Of a stretch of 58,309 bases of DNA, positions 17,328 through 26,800 are shown one piece after another; within the stretch, counting starts at the first letter, position 1, and each line of letters begins with the position of its first letter. Made by a program: the position numbers and the translations under genes. The stretch comes from Saprospiraceae bacterium (GTDB taxonomy: Bacteria > Bacteroidota > Bacteroidia > Chitinophagales > Saprospiraceae), in NCBI GenBank assembly GCA_013214355.1, contig JABSSL010000049.1:1-58309 (forward strand), given 5' to 3'. Under the pieces are notes generated by a model. It saw nothing but the letters and a program-made list of their open reading frames with translations, did not search any database and was not told where the DNA came from.

Positions 17328-18962
17328 TTAGAATCCAGCTGGTGGCCGCAAGGTTCCTGCCTTTATCTCTTCTGCGTTTGTTGTTTTCAATCGGGCCACA
17401 TAATAGTAATCACTAATACTGTGGCGAGCTTTTACGGAATCACTTGGTGGGAAAAAGAGAGATGGGGCGTATTGATCAGGATTGAAAATATAGTCTTCTT
17501 CAGTGCTTAGCTCTCCTACCTTTCTACGAGGAACAATCTGATTCAATTGGTTTTGCAAATAAAAAGAAGTGGTTGGCTCCATTTGTGTAGCTGCAAAAAT
17601 GAATAGTTCTCTATCCTGCCAACGATCGGCCAATTGAGTAGCAGAGACCTTAATCCCTTCGCCAATTGATTTTTCTGATGTTCGAGGAGGAATAGCTAAT
17701 AAATCTAACCCAATTCTACCTATTAGCAAGCCGGCTACAAGAAGAAATAATCGACTCCGAGGGAGGCGATAATATGGGAACAAAAGAAGTAAGATACCAA
17801 GAGCAAGGAAGGTGGATTTTAGCCATCTGTAGGGCACCATTTGAGTGTCTTCTGCAAGTGGAGCAACAGCAGTGATTACCGCCGCTCCAAGTAATACTAT
17901 TCCGAAAATGACCTCAAGCGCCAGGTATAACTTGTTTTTCTCTTGATCATCATCAGGCACGATCTTTACCAAACTTACGAATCCAAGCGGCAGCAACATC
18001 AAAATGTACCTAGGGTAGAAGTTGGGGGATAACCAATAAATAATCAGGTTTAGGCCCAAGGCGTATAAGCAGAAGCGAATGAATTGGTTCTCCCTGATCG
18101 CAAGCCTGTTTTTTTGATTGACCAACAGCAATAGTAATGCGGTCCATGGTAAGAAATGGTAGAACAGTTCAAGCGGGAAATTGAAAATGTGCTTCAGCGT
18201 ATCTAGCCATCCGTAAGCTACCGCTGTGCGTTTTCCAGACTCTACAAACAGCACTTGAAAAACGGTTTCAAGTGAATGGTATTGATGATAAACGGCATAG
18301 TAAGCTGCCAATAAGCCAACGGCCAGGAGGCCACTCCCAATATGAACCCAGGAAAACAATTGCTTCCAGGCTTTCTGAAACTGCAAAACCAATAAAAGTG
18401 TAAGTCCTTGGAAGGCTATGGCTGGCAGGCCCTTAAGCATAAAACCAATAGCCATGAGTAAATAGGTGAACAGAAACATACGCCCCCAGCGCTCTTTTTC
18501 ACTTTCGTGGTAAAAAACCATGATCAAGGTAAAAATGGTCCAAGAAAAGGCTAGGTCGATTAGCCCTAGTAAGGATTCCCAAAAGATGATTCTACCACAA
18601 GTGAGTAGCATTAGCGCTGCCAAAGCGGCTTGCTCAAACGATAAATGCTTGCGAAAGTAGTGATATACAGTACCCGCGAAGCCAAACAAGGCCAGTACCG
18701 CCGGTAGACGAACCACCCATTCACTGGCACCGCCATGTAACCAGATGGATAGGGCCAGTATCCAGTTCCACAAAGGCGGCTTATTATAGTAATAATCACC
18801 GTGCAAAGTGGGCGTGATAAAGTTGCCACTCCAGAGCATCTCGAGGGCCACCGTTGCTCGATTCCCTTCATCATCGATAAAGGGCTGTACGTTGAGATTG
18901 ATCAAGAATGCCATTGGGATTAGCACTAAAATTAGTACCAATAGCCAGCGAGGTAGTTGCAC
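17328..18962 (-). CDS. Membrane glycosyltransferase, GT39/ArnT-like
   Basis: 544 residues, starting with GTG at 18962. About eleven to twelve hydrophobic helices fill residues 5-420, followed by a soluble C-terminal part. The first periplasmic loop has the acidic cluster IDDEG (Asp30, Asp31, Glu32) and the stretch HGDYYYNKPPLWNW, both hallmarks of the PMT/ArnT superfamily that moves a sugar from an undecaprenyl-phosphate carrier to lipid A, glycans or proteins. Acceptor and sugar cannot be inferred. Minus strand like its neighbours, but flanked by a 180-bp gap upstream and the palindromic element downstream, so probably its own transcript. Confidence 0.88.
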   Translation of the reverse strand: MQLPRWLLVLILVLIPMAFLINLNVQPFIDDEGNRATVALEMLWSGNFITPTLHGDYYYNKPPLWNWILALSIWLHGGASEWVVRLPAVLALFGFAGTVYHYFRKHLSFEQAALAALMLLTCGRIIFWESLLGLIDLAFSWTIFTLIMVFYHESEKERWGRMFLFTYLLMAIGFMLKGLPAIAFQGLTLLLVLQFQKAWKQLFSWVHIGSGLLAVGLLAAYYAVYHQYHSLETVFQVLFVESGKRTAVAYGWLDTLKHIFNFPLELFYHFLPWTALLLLLVNQKNRLAIRENQFIRFCLYALGLNLIIYWLSPNFYPRYILMLLPLGFVSLVKIVPDDDQEKNKLYLALEVIFGIVLLGAAVITAVAPLAEDTQMVPYRWLKSTFLALGILLLLFPYYRLPRSRLFLLVAGLLIGRIGLDLLAIPPRTSEKSIGEGIKVSATQLADRWQDRELFIFAATQMEPTTSFYLQNQLNQIVPRRKVGELSTEEDYIFNPDQYAPSLFFPPSDSVKARHSISDYYYVARLKTTNAEEIKAGTLRPPAGF

Positions 18963-19142
18963 TTGTTTACAGATTTTGGATACCTGTAAAGGTAAACTAT
19001 ATGCTTATTGAGCCAAACGATCTTATGAACTAAAAAATGAAAATACAAGATTAGGGCCTTCCTAGTCACGCTAATGAAAGACGAAAGGACCAAGCTTGAA
19101 GTGATTAATGCATCAGGATAAGGGGGCTGAGTTATATCTTCA

Positions 19143-21572
19143 TCACTCCTCCCGCATACAATCCAAAGGATTGGCCAAAGCAGCCTTCACCGACTCCATG
19201 CTCACGGTCAAAAAGGCTAGGAGCAAAACCAATAGACTAGCGAGGGTAAAGACCCACCATTGCATCTCTATTCGATAAGCAAAGCCTTCCAGCCATTGAT
19301 CCGTAAAATACCAGGCCAGGGGAACAGAGAAAAGCACAGATAAGCCTACTAGTTTGAGGAAATCTTTCGACATCAATTGTACAATGCCGCTCACTGATGC
19401 GCCGAGTACTTTTCGAATGCCAATTTCTTTGGTGCGCTGTACCGCGGCATGCGTGGCTAAGCCCCAAAGCCCTAAGCAAGAGATGAGGATCGCAATGCCA
19501 GCAAAAAGTTTGAAGAAACCGAAGAGTTGGCTTTCACTCTCGTAGTGGGAAGCCAATCGGTCATCCAGGAATTCGTAGTCGTAGAACTGGTGAGGGAAAG
19601 CTTTTTGCCAGGCAGCTTGTATGTTGGATAGTGTTTGTGGCATGTTACTATTGGCTTTGATCTTGATACATGCGCTATCATAGAAGCCATTTTGTTGAAA
19701 GATTACAATAGGTTCTACGGCTTCATGTAGGGAGCTGGTCGCAAAATTCTGGACCACGCCCACGATTTCAGGCTGCCAGCTATTCCAGTCGATCTTGAAA
19801 CGCTTTCCAACTGCTTCTTCTGGAGTGCCCAACCCTAGTGTCTTTATCAAGCGCTCATTAACGATGGCTTTGGGGAAGCGCTGATCGCGAGGAAGGGAGA
19901 GTAGACCAGCAGTAGTATCCCTGGCTTCAAAGTATCGACCGGCCGCCAGTTGGAAGTCAAACAAATCGGGATAGGCATCATCACCAAAGACCATATTGAC
20001 CAAATGAGGGCTAGGGTCCTCGGCAAGAAACATATCGGTCCTGTTGTGGCGGATGCCGCTGGGAGGAGTGCTCATAAAGGAGAGGTGCTTTACCGCATTC
20101 AATTGCGATAGTTCAGTGGCTAGGACATCGTATTTAGCTGCGTCTGGCGCTTTCACTAGTATGATGTTATCTCGATCAAAACCCATGCTCTGGTTGTAAA
20201 AAAGGGTCAATTGTTGGGCAATGAAAAATAAGGCGATCAACATCGTTCCGGAAATGGTAAACTGAAGCGTAACCAGGGCCTTAGACAAGAAGTTTGAATT
20301 CTTTCCCGTGGAAGTCCATTGACCTTTGAGCGCAATGACGGGCTTGAATTTTGAGATTAACCAGGCCGGATAGATGCCGGTCAGCAGGGCGGTTATTACG
20401 ATGCCAAAGATAAAGATGCCAATGCCTAGAGGGTGGAGGAGAGACTCAAGTGATATGCTCTTTACTAAGCTTTGATTGAGATAACCTAAGGAAGATCCTG
20501 CGGTAAGGATAGCAAGGATGGAAGCGATCGTGACCAGTAGGAAAGCTTCCATTACAAACTGCATCATCAAATGTGTCCGGGCGGCACCAATGGTCTTGCG
20601 GATAGCCACCTCTTTAGCCCGAGTTAGTGCCTGAGCGGTAGAAAGATTTACGAAGTTGATGGCGGCTAATAAGAGTACGATGAAGCCCACTGCTGCAAAG
20701 AACCAAAGCCACCGTGGATTGATGGCTTGCACCCATTGGCCGCCCCCCGCGTATTTAGGCTCTAAGTGTATCTTGGATAAGGGCTGGAGCTCTCCACGAG
20801 CTTTTTCCAAACTTTCGGGATTCGTATTGACGTACTTATCATAGACCGCTTGGATGGGTGCTTTTAGTACTTCGGGTGTGATGTTTTCCTCTAAGGCAAG
20901 ATAAGTAGAGGCGCCAAAGGTAAAGGTCCATTGATTGAGATTAAAACCCATGTATTCTGGTGTGACGAGGTAGGAAATAAGCATGGAAGCTCGGAGGTGC
21001 GTATGATTGGGCAGGTCTTTCATGATGCCTGCCACGGTTAGGGTTTTGGAGCCATCATAGATGAGGGTTTTGCCTATCGGATTCTCTTCGCCGAAGAATT
21101 TCTCCGCCGTAGATTCCGTCAAGATGGTCTGCCAGGGCTGGCCTAAAGCCTGCTGGGCATCCCCCTCAATCATTTGGAAATCAAAGACGTTCAAAATATC
21201 GGCTTCGGCCAGTAGGATACCTTCTTGTTTGAATAGTTTCCCGGCTTTCACCTCAATGGTTTGTGCTTCTTGCGGAAATACGCTAGCCACGGCTTCAATA
21301 CCGCTTACCTCTTGCCGTAAGGCATCGGCTAAGGGGGCTGGCGCTGCGTATTTGTATTTGATACCATAGCTAGGGGCTGTTTTTACTTCATTAATCCGAT
21401 AAATCCGATCGGCCTTTTGATGGTAATTATCAAAGCTGAGTTCATAGGACAGGAAAAGGCCAATGACGAGGCAGGTCGCTAGTCCAAGTGTCAGCCCCAG
21501 TAGATTGAGCAGGGTGTATTTTTTCTGGCGAATTAGGCGACGGATAATGAATAGGAAGTTCTTTGTCAGCAT
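19143..21572 (-). CDS. Large FtsX-family ABC transporter permease
   Basis: 809 residues from ATG 21572; an in-frame ATG ten codons earlier (21602) is possible but lies closer to the operator array. It has two MacB-like periplasmic domains and eight helices: one N-terminal, three near 280-410, one near 425-450 and three at the end. Both halves carry the coupling motif (AKEVAIRKTIGAA and TKEIGIRKVLGAS), so it is a fused two-repeat permease common in Bacteroidota. No ATPase gene adjoins; it may share one encoded elsewhere. The upstream 20-bp repeat array suggests specific transcriptional control. Confidence 0.88.
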   Translation of the reverse strand: MLTKNFLFIIRRLIRQKKYTLLNLLGLTLGLATCLVIGLFLSYELSFDNYHQKADRIYRINEVKTAPSYGIKYKYAAPAPLADALRQEVSGIEAVASVFPQEAQTIEVKAGKLFKQEGILLAEADILNVFDFQMIEGDAQQALGQPWQTILTESTAEKFFGEENPIGKTLIYDGSKTLTVAGIMKDLPNHTHLRASMLISYLVTPEYMGFNLNQWTFTFGASTYLALEENITPEVLKAPIQAVYDKYVNTNPESLEKARGELQPLSKIHLEPKYAGGGQWVQAINPRWLWFFAAVGFIVLLLAAINFVNLSTAQALTRAKEVAIRKTIGAARTHLMMQFVMEAFLLVTIASILAILTAGSSLGYLNQSLVKSISLESLLHPLGIGIFIFGIVITALLTGIYPAWLISKFKPVIALKGQWTSTGKNSNFLSKALVTLQFTISGTMLIALFFIAQQLTLFYNQSMGFDRDNIILVKAPDAAKYDVLATELSQLNAVKHLSFMSTPPSGIRHNRTDMFLAEDPSPHLVNMVFGDDAYPDLFDFQLAAGRYFEARDTTAGLLSLPRDQRFPKAIVNERLIKTLGLGTPEEAVGKRFKIDWNSWQPEIVGVVQNFATSSLHEAVEPIVIFQQNGFYDSACIKIKANSNMPQTLSNIQAAWQKAFPHQFYDYEFLDDRLASHYESESQLFGFFKLFAGIAILISCLGLWGLATHAAVQRTKEIGIRKVLGASVSGIVQLMSKDFLKLVGLSVLFSVPLAWYFTDQWLEGFAYRIEMQWWVFTLASLLVLLLAFLTVSMESVKAALANPLDCMREE

Positions 21573-21622
21573 AACAATCAGGTGTTGAATTTGTGAGATC
21601 AATGGTCAGTGCCGACAAGTTG

Positions 21623-21683
21623 CAACTATTTTTGTAGTAATTCAACTGTTTTTGTAGTTGATTAACGATTAATGTAGTTTTAT
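21623..21683. promoter_or_regulatory. Three tandem 20-bp repeats, probable operator array
   Basis: Units begin at 21623, 21643 and 21663. The first two share CAACTRTTTTTGTAGT over sixteen positions; the third (TAACGATTAATGTAGT) keeps 12 of 16. The middle unit is also a dyad, CAACT-N8-AGTTG. Read toward the permease gene each unit contains ACTACA-like half sites. Such sites recall BlaI/MecI-family operators (inference only). Distance to the permease ATG is about 50 bases. Confidence 0.6.
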
Positions 21684-21695
21684 TTCAGTGCCCGC

Positions 21696-22148
21696 TTAAA
21701 AATAATAGGTGATTTCAACCAGTCCTTCCATTCTAATGCTGTCTACTTCAAATTGGAACCAGTTCATATTTGCTATGGGAAAAGCCTCAGCGGCTACACT
21801 CAGGTTCTTTCTTTCGAAAGGGAAAAACTCTATCCCGAGCGGTATTTTGAAAAAATAGAATTCTGCTGCATCAAAGTCTACATCGTAGGATTGAATGCCG
21901 CCTCCCAGTGTCATATAAAGTGTAGCTTTTTCTTCTCGAACGAGATTAATACCTAGATCTAAATCTGCATTGAAGCCGAAGAAGAATTCGATATCTGGTT
22001 CAATGCGTAGGGAGTATCTAAAGGTGGAGGAAGGAAAAGATTTGATAACTATACCCCGGTTTCCAAGTCCAAGTCCAATTGTACTTTGCGCATTGATGGT
22101 GAGTGGGAAAAGGAGTAGCAGTAAAACAACAATGAATGGCTGTTTCAT
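21696..22148 (-). CDS. Small predicted outer-membrane beta-barrel protein
   Basis: 150 residues. A clear signal peptide (MKQPFIVVLLLLLFPLTINAQ) is followed by alternating hydrophobic/polar strands: STIGLGLGNRGIVIKSF, FRYSLRIEPDIEFFFGFNADLDLGINLV, ATLYMTLGGGIQSYDV, and a last strand ending in phenylalanine (EITYYF). Terminal aromatic strands are typical of outer-membrane barrels, and a protein this size could form eight strands. No family recognised. It precedes the FtsX permease on the same strand with the operator array between them. Confidence 0.65.
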   Translation of the reverse strand: MKQPFIVVLLLLLFPLTINAQSTIGLGLGNRGIVIKSFPSSTFRYSLRIEPDIEFFFGFNADLDLGINLVREEKATLYMTLGGGIQSYDVDFDAAEFYFFKIPLGIEFFPFERKNLSVAAEAFPIANMNWFQFEVDSIRMEGLVEITYYF

Positions 22149-22413
22149 TCCAATAGTTTTAGAGCGTTATAAAAGATCGCAGGTAAGCCCTGCTAAAGTT
22201 GATAGACTTGAGCTACAGACGTTTTCAAGCTTTTATACAAGCATGCATCGAGGTTTCTACTGATGCCCCAGCAGACATCAATATATAAATGCCTCGTACT
22301 TGAGAATAGAACGGTAGTATAAAGGCGGTATTGCACTTTAACAACTCGTGAGGTGATGCGAAATAGCTGCTACTGCCGCTACGAAAACAAACATATACAC
22401 TTTTGAAAATACC

Positions 22414-23706
22414 TTAGGCTAGATCTAAGCCCTTTTGCCTGAATAATAACCATTGAAACAAACCACGAGCAATCATGAACACTAGGAGAGCTAGCCATAG
22501 CCCATGGTTGCCATAGCTTTGCTGAAACAGGTAATAGGTAGCAAAATATACGATGATCGCCAAGAGCATGCTATTCCTCATTGCTTTGGCTGCCGTCAGA
22601 CCGATGAACACGCCATCCCAAATGTAACAAGGCGTGCTTAATATCGGAAAGATAACCATCCAGATAAGAAAGGGGCGTGCCGCTTCCAGAACGTCCGTTT
22701 TATTGGTAAATAGTTGTAAAATGGAATCCCCTAGTACGCCATAAATCAAAGCATATCCAGCGGCCAAGCCCATTCCCCACCAAAAAGAGAGGGCAATCGC
22801 TTTGGATGTTTTTGGGCGATCTGCCGCTCCCGCATATTTACCGACTAAACTCTCTGCGGCAAAGGCAAAGCCATCTACCCCATAGGACATCCAATTCAAG
22901 AATTGCAGGAGAATCACATTGGCAGCCAGAATTAGGGCGCCCTCCTGAGAAGATTGGCTATAAAAGAAGCCGAAGGCCAAGGTGAGGCAAAAGGTGCGCA
23001 GAAAGATATCCGCGTTTAAGCTTAAAAAGGCTTTCAACTCACTCCAAAGTAAGAGTGCTTTGGTACTAAAGTGATCCAAGAATTTGCGATAACGGCCGAG
23101 GAAAAGAAGAATGGCTATGAGCAGGCCCATGTATTGCGCTACTACGGTTCCATAAGCAACGCCGGCCGTTTCCATCCCATATTCCCGCACCAGGATCCAG
23201 CTCACTACGATATTCGTGATGTTAACAACTAAAGTCAGGATAAGTGGCAAGATCGCATTCTGCATCCCGAAAAACCAACCAAGAATCGCATAGGAGGCGA
23301 GCGTCGCCGGAGCTGCCCATACACGAATATAGAAGTATTCTTCCACCAATGGACGTTGCTCCTCTGATATGTTGAGTAGATAAATGGCTCCTTCTGCCAA
23401 GGGGTATTGCAATAGCAAAATAAGCGTGGCCAAGATCAAAACTACCAGCATTCCCCTTCCGAGAGTGGTCATAATAGCCGCATCATCCTGGCGGCCGTAG
23501 GCTTGAGCCGTGATGCCAGTGGTGCCCATCCGAAGAAAACCAAAATTCCAATAAACGAAGTTGAAGATCATGGATCCCACCCCCACGGCCCCAATGTGAA
23601 GGGCTGTTAAATGCCCCATCAGCAGCGTATCTACGGAGCTCAACAAGGGTACGGACACATTGCTGAGAATGTTGGGTACAGCTAGTTTGAGCAGCTCTCG
23701 ATTCAT
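22414..23706 (-). CDS. MATE-family efflux transporter, DinF-like
   Basis: 430 residues from ATG 23706; a frame 19 codons longer opens at 23763, but residues from MNRELLKLAVPNILSN are the usual MATE N-terminus. Twelve hydrophobic helices run in two six-helix halves. The motif around LLSSVDTLLMGHL in helix 1 and the CYIWDGVFIGLTAAKAMRNS stretch in the C-terminal half fit the DinF branch. These proteins exchange Na+ or H+ for cationic drugs or metabolites. Divergent from the ligase-PASTA gene, with a short shared promoter region. Confidence 0.92.
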   Translation of the reverse strand: MNRELLKLAVPNILSNVSVPLLSSVDTLLMGHLTALHIGAVGVGSMIFNFVYWNFGFLRMGTTGITAQAYGRQDDAAIMTTLGRGMLVVLILATLILLLQYPLAEGAIYLLNISEEQRPLVEEYFYIRVWAAPATLASYAILGWFFGMQNAILPLILTLVVNITNIVVSWILVREYGMETAGVAYGTVVAQYMGLLIAILLFLGRYRKFLDHFSTKALLLWSELKAFLSLNADIFLRTFCLTLAFGFFYSQSSQEGALILAANVILLQFLNWMSYGVDGFAFAAESLVGKYAGAADRPKTSKAIALSFWWGMGLAAGYALIYGVLGDSILQLFTNKTDVLEAARPFLIWMVIFPILSTPCYIWDGVFIGLTAAKAMRNSMLLAIIVYFATYYLFQQSYGNHGLWLALLVFMIARGLFQWLLFRQKGLDLA

Positions 23707-23803
23707 AGGTTTTCTTTTTGTAGTCTGGTCGTTCGAGGCTGCAAAGAAAATGGAGTTTCTCAATATTCTCTACAAAAAATGAGCAAGGGTATCCAATTTA
23801 AGC

Positions 23804-23811
23804 TAAATTTG
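23804..23811 (+). promoter_or_regulatory. -7 promoter box TAAATTTG before the ligase-PASTA gene
   Basis: Exact match to the Bacteroidota -7 box TAnnTTTG. Transcription would start at about 23816-23818, which leaves almost no leader for ATG 23819 but about 20 bases for ATG 23837. No clear -33 TTG was found. Confidence 0.5.
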
Positions 23812-23836
23812 CGCCGACATGAGCGCCAATAGCGAT

Positions 23837-26800
23837 ATGAAAATAAAAGTAGGTATCTTTTTTGGCGGCCCATCTAGAGAAAGAGAAATCTCTTTCGCAG
23901 GGGGCCGGACAGTGTACGACAACTTGAACAAGGCTATTTTTGAGCCACTTCCCATCTTTGTTGATAGTTATCGAAACTTCATCCTTTTAGATTGGGCTTA
24001 TATTTACAAAGGCTCCATTCGCGACTTTTTCCCACCCGTAGCAAGCTTACCCGAATCTCCCAATGCTTTTCAAATCTATCAGGAGAGTTTAGGAGAGTTA
24101 TCCGATGCGGAATTGGATGCATTGCTGAACCAAGTTGGTCAACGTATAGAGGCGAGTGAACTGCCTCAGCTGATTAATGTGGCCTTTTTGGCACTACACG
24201 GGATCTATGGAGAAGATGGACAGATCCAACAGCAATTGGCAGACCTTAAGATACCCTACACTGGCAGTGGCGTAGCGGCTAGTCAATTGGGTATGGATAA
24301 GGCGAGGCAGAAGGAGGTGATGGGAGAAAAAGGCTTTCCGTGTCCAAAGGTGATTACCCTGACTAAGCCAGAATGGCTTGATCGCGGAGATAAAGACTAT
24401 TTTGAAGAAGCAAAGGAACAGATTGGTTATCCGATGGTAATTCGGCCAGCTAATCAAGGATCTTCCATTGGAGTATCCATCATCCAAGCATCCGAGGGAG
24501 CGCGTGGTTTTCATCAAGCCATGGATCAGGCCTTCTTCCGTTGGCGATTGCCAGTGCTGAAATGGAGTGGCATGTCTGATGAAGAGAAGGTGGCGTATGT
24601 GAGAGATCTTACGGATATCAGACATGGTTTAGGTTTTCCACTACATCTGCAATATCAGGAACACGCAGCTACCTACTATCATCCTGAGACGCTACTGGCC
24701 TACCTCAATAGCTTACCGGAGGAGAGCGACGGGATCGCCTTGCTGGAAGCCCAGCAATCAGAAGAGAAAGTCATCATAGAAGAATTCATCGACGGGAAGG
24801 AGTTTTCTTGTATCGTGATTCGCATGGCGGACGGTAGCAGTGTGGCTTTACCTCCTACCGAGATCATCAAAGGACAGGAACTCTTCGACTACCGATCGAA
24901 ATACATGCCCGGCCTATCCCGCAAGCTTACACCGATTGATTTGCCGGATACCCAGATCAATGACATCCGTAAGGAATGTGAGCGTTTGTTTGAAGAACTA
25001 GATTTTCAAACCTATGCACGTATTGATGGCTTCATCACTGAGGAAAATATCTTTTTGAATGACCCGAATACCACTTCGGGTATGTTGCCTTCCTCTTTCT
25101 TTTTCCATCAGGCGGCAGAGATTGGCCTGAACCCGTCCCAGTTCCTGACCTACATCATTCGAACTTCTATTCAGGAACGAATTGTTGAAGAACAAGAGAA
25201 AGCCTCTTATAAGGCGCTATTGGCGGTGGTGGATGATGCTATCGCTTCCCTCCAAAATCAGCAGAAGGAGCGTAAGAAGATTGGGGTAGTACTAGGAGGG
25301 TACTCTGCGGAGCGGCATATTTCAGTAGAGAGTGGTCGGAATATCTTTGAAAAGCTGGCGAGTTCTGAGGATTACGAAGCTATTCCCATTTTCCTGTCGG
25401 GAAGCGCTGAGAAATACGAGTTTTATCAGTTGCCGATCAACCTTTTGTTGAAGGATAATGCTGATGATATTCGGGACAAGATAAAGACCTGGAAAGCTCA
25501 TCCCATTATTGAAGATATTAAACAAACTTGCCAAAGTGTTACGGATAAGTATGCCTCGGCAGAAGTCGTGTTTGCGCCACAACAATTGACCTTAGATCAA
25601 TTGGCCAAGAAAGTGGATGGCGTTTTCATTGCTTTACACGGCAGACCAGGGGAAGATGGGCAGTTGCAATTGCAGTTGGATGCGAAAGGCGTTCCCTACA
25701 ATGGGTCAGGAGTGAAATCGTCAAGTTTGACGATCAATAAGTATAAAACGCTACAAACTTTAAAGGCCAATGGCTTTAAGGTAGCCGGACAATTATTGCT
25801 GGGTAAAGCTATCTACGAATCAGATCCCGGTTCCTTTTATCAAGAGGTGGAAGCTACCTTTAACTACCCAATGATAGCCAAGCCAGTTGATGATGGCTGT
25901 AGTGCGGCGGTAAAGGTGTTGAAAAACCGTGAACAGCTGGAAGCTTTTACGCGCTTGATCTTTCGTCCAGTGGGTACCGATGATGCGAGCTCTAGAGAAA
26001 TTCTGGCATTGCAACCGCAGGAAGAGTTTCCTGCCAAGGAAGATATCCTTTTCGAACAGTTAATTGTACGAGAGGAAGGGGTTCACTTTCTAGAGATTAC
26101 GGGGGGACTATTGACGAGGTACAATGAGGACGGCGAACTCACTTACGAAGTATTTGAACCCAGTGAGACGCTTTCAAGCGGAGCTGTTTTGTCGCTGGAG
26201 GAAAAGTTCTTGGCAGGGGAGGGGCAAAATATCACACCCGCGCGCTTCGCAAGCACTGCTGCTAATTATGAATCGGTGGCTTCACAAGTGAAAGCTGATT
26301 TAGAAAAAGCAGCGAAAATCTTGAACGTGCAAGGTTATGCACGGATTGATGCTTTTGTAAGGGTATTGGCCGACGGAACCGCCGAAACTCAAATCATAGA
26401 GGTCAATTCCTTACCTGGTATGACGCCAGCTACCTGTATTTTCCATCAGGCGGCGGCGGCGGGCTACAAGCCCTATCAGTTTATTGATCAGATCTTGACT
26501 TTTGGTTTTGATAAAAAGGCTAAGGCTTTGGCCCCGCCGGTCGTGCCTGTGGAAGAAGTGCCTGTTTCAACAACGCAAGAAGAGGTAGCTGTTGCAGTGG
26601 AGAACGATGAGGTGGAGCCGGTAAATAGCACCATTACAGATGACTCCGGTGCTAGTTATATCTCTTATGCAGATCCATCTGAAACTACCGTCAGTGAACC
26701 AACAGTCGGGCCGGAAGATGAATCCTTCTTAGGTAGACTGAAAGCACGAATTGTAACACCCGTTTGGGAATTCTTAAAAGCCCCAATATTCTTGAAAAAT

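Noticed and set aside
18981-18994. Hairpin TACCT-gtaa-AGGTA in the glycosyltransferase leader
   Set aside because: Five base pairs only, common by chance, and no U run or known RNA motif.
22149-22413. Possible small gene between the envelope protein and the MATE gene
   Set aside because: 265 bp with no frame showing a start, protein-like composition or conserved motif; only a five-base hairpin GCAGG/CCTGC near 22176.
23837-26540. Assembly duplication of one ddl gene
   Set aside because: The two modules differ strongly in sequence, linker lengths and key motifs, so they are old paralogues and not a recent or artificial copy.
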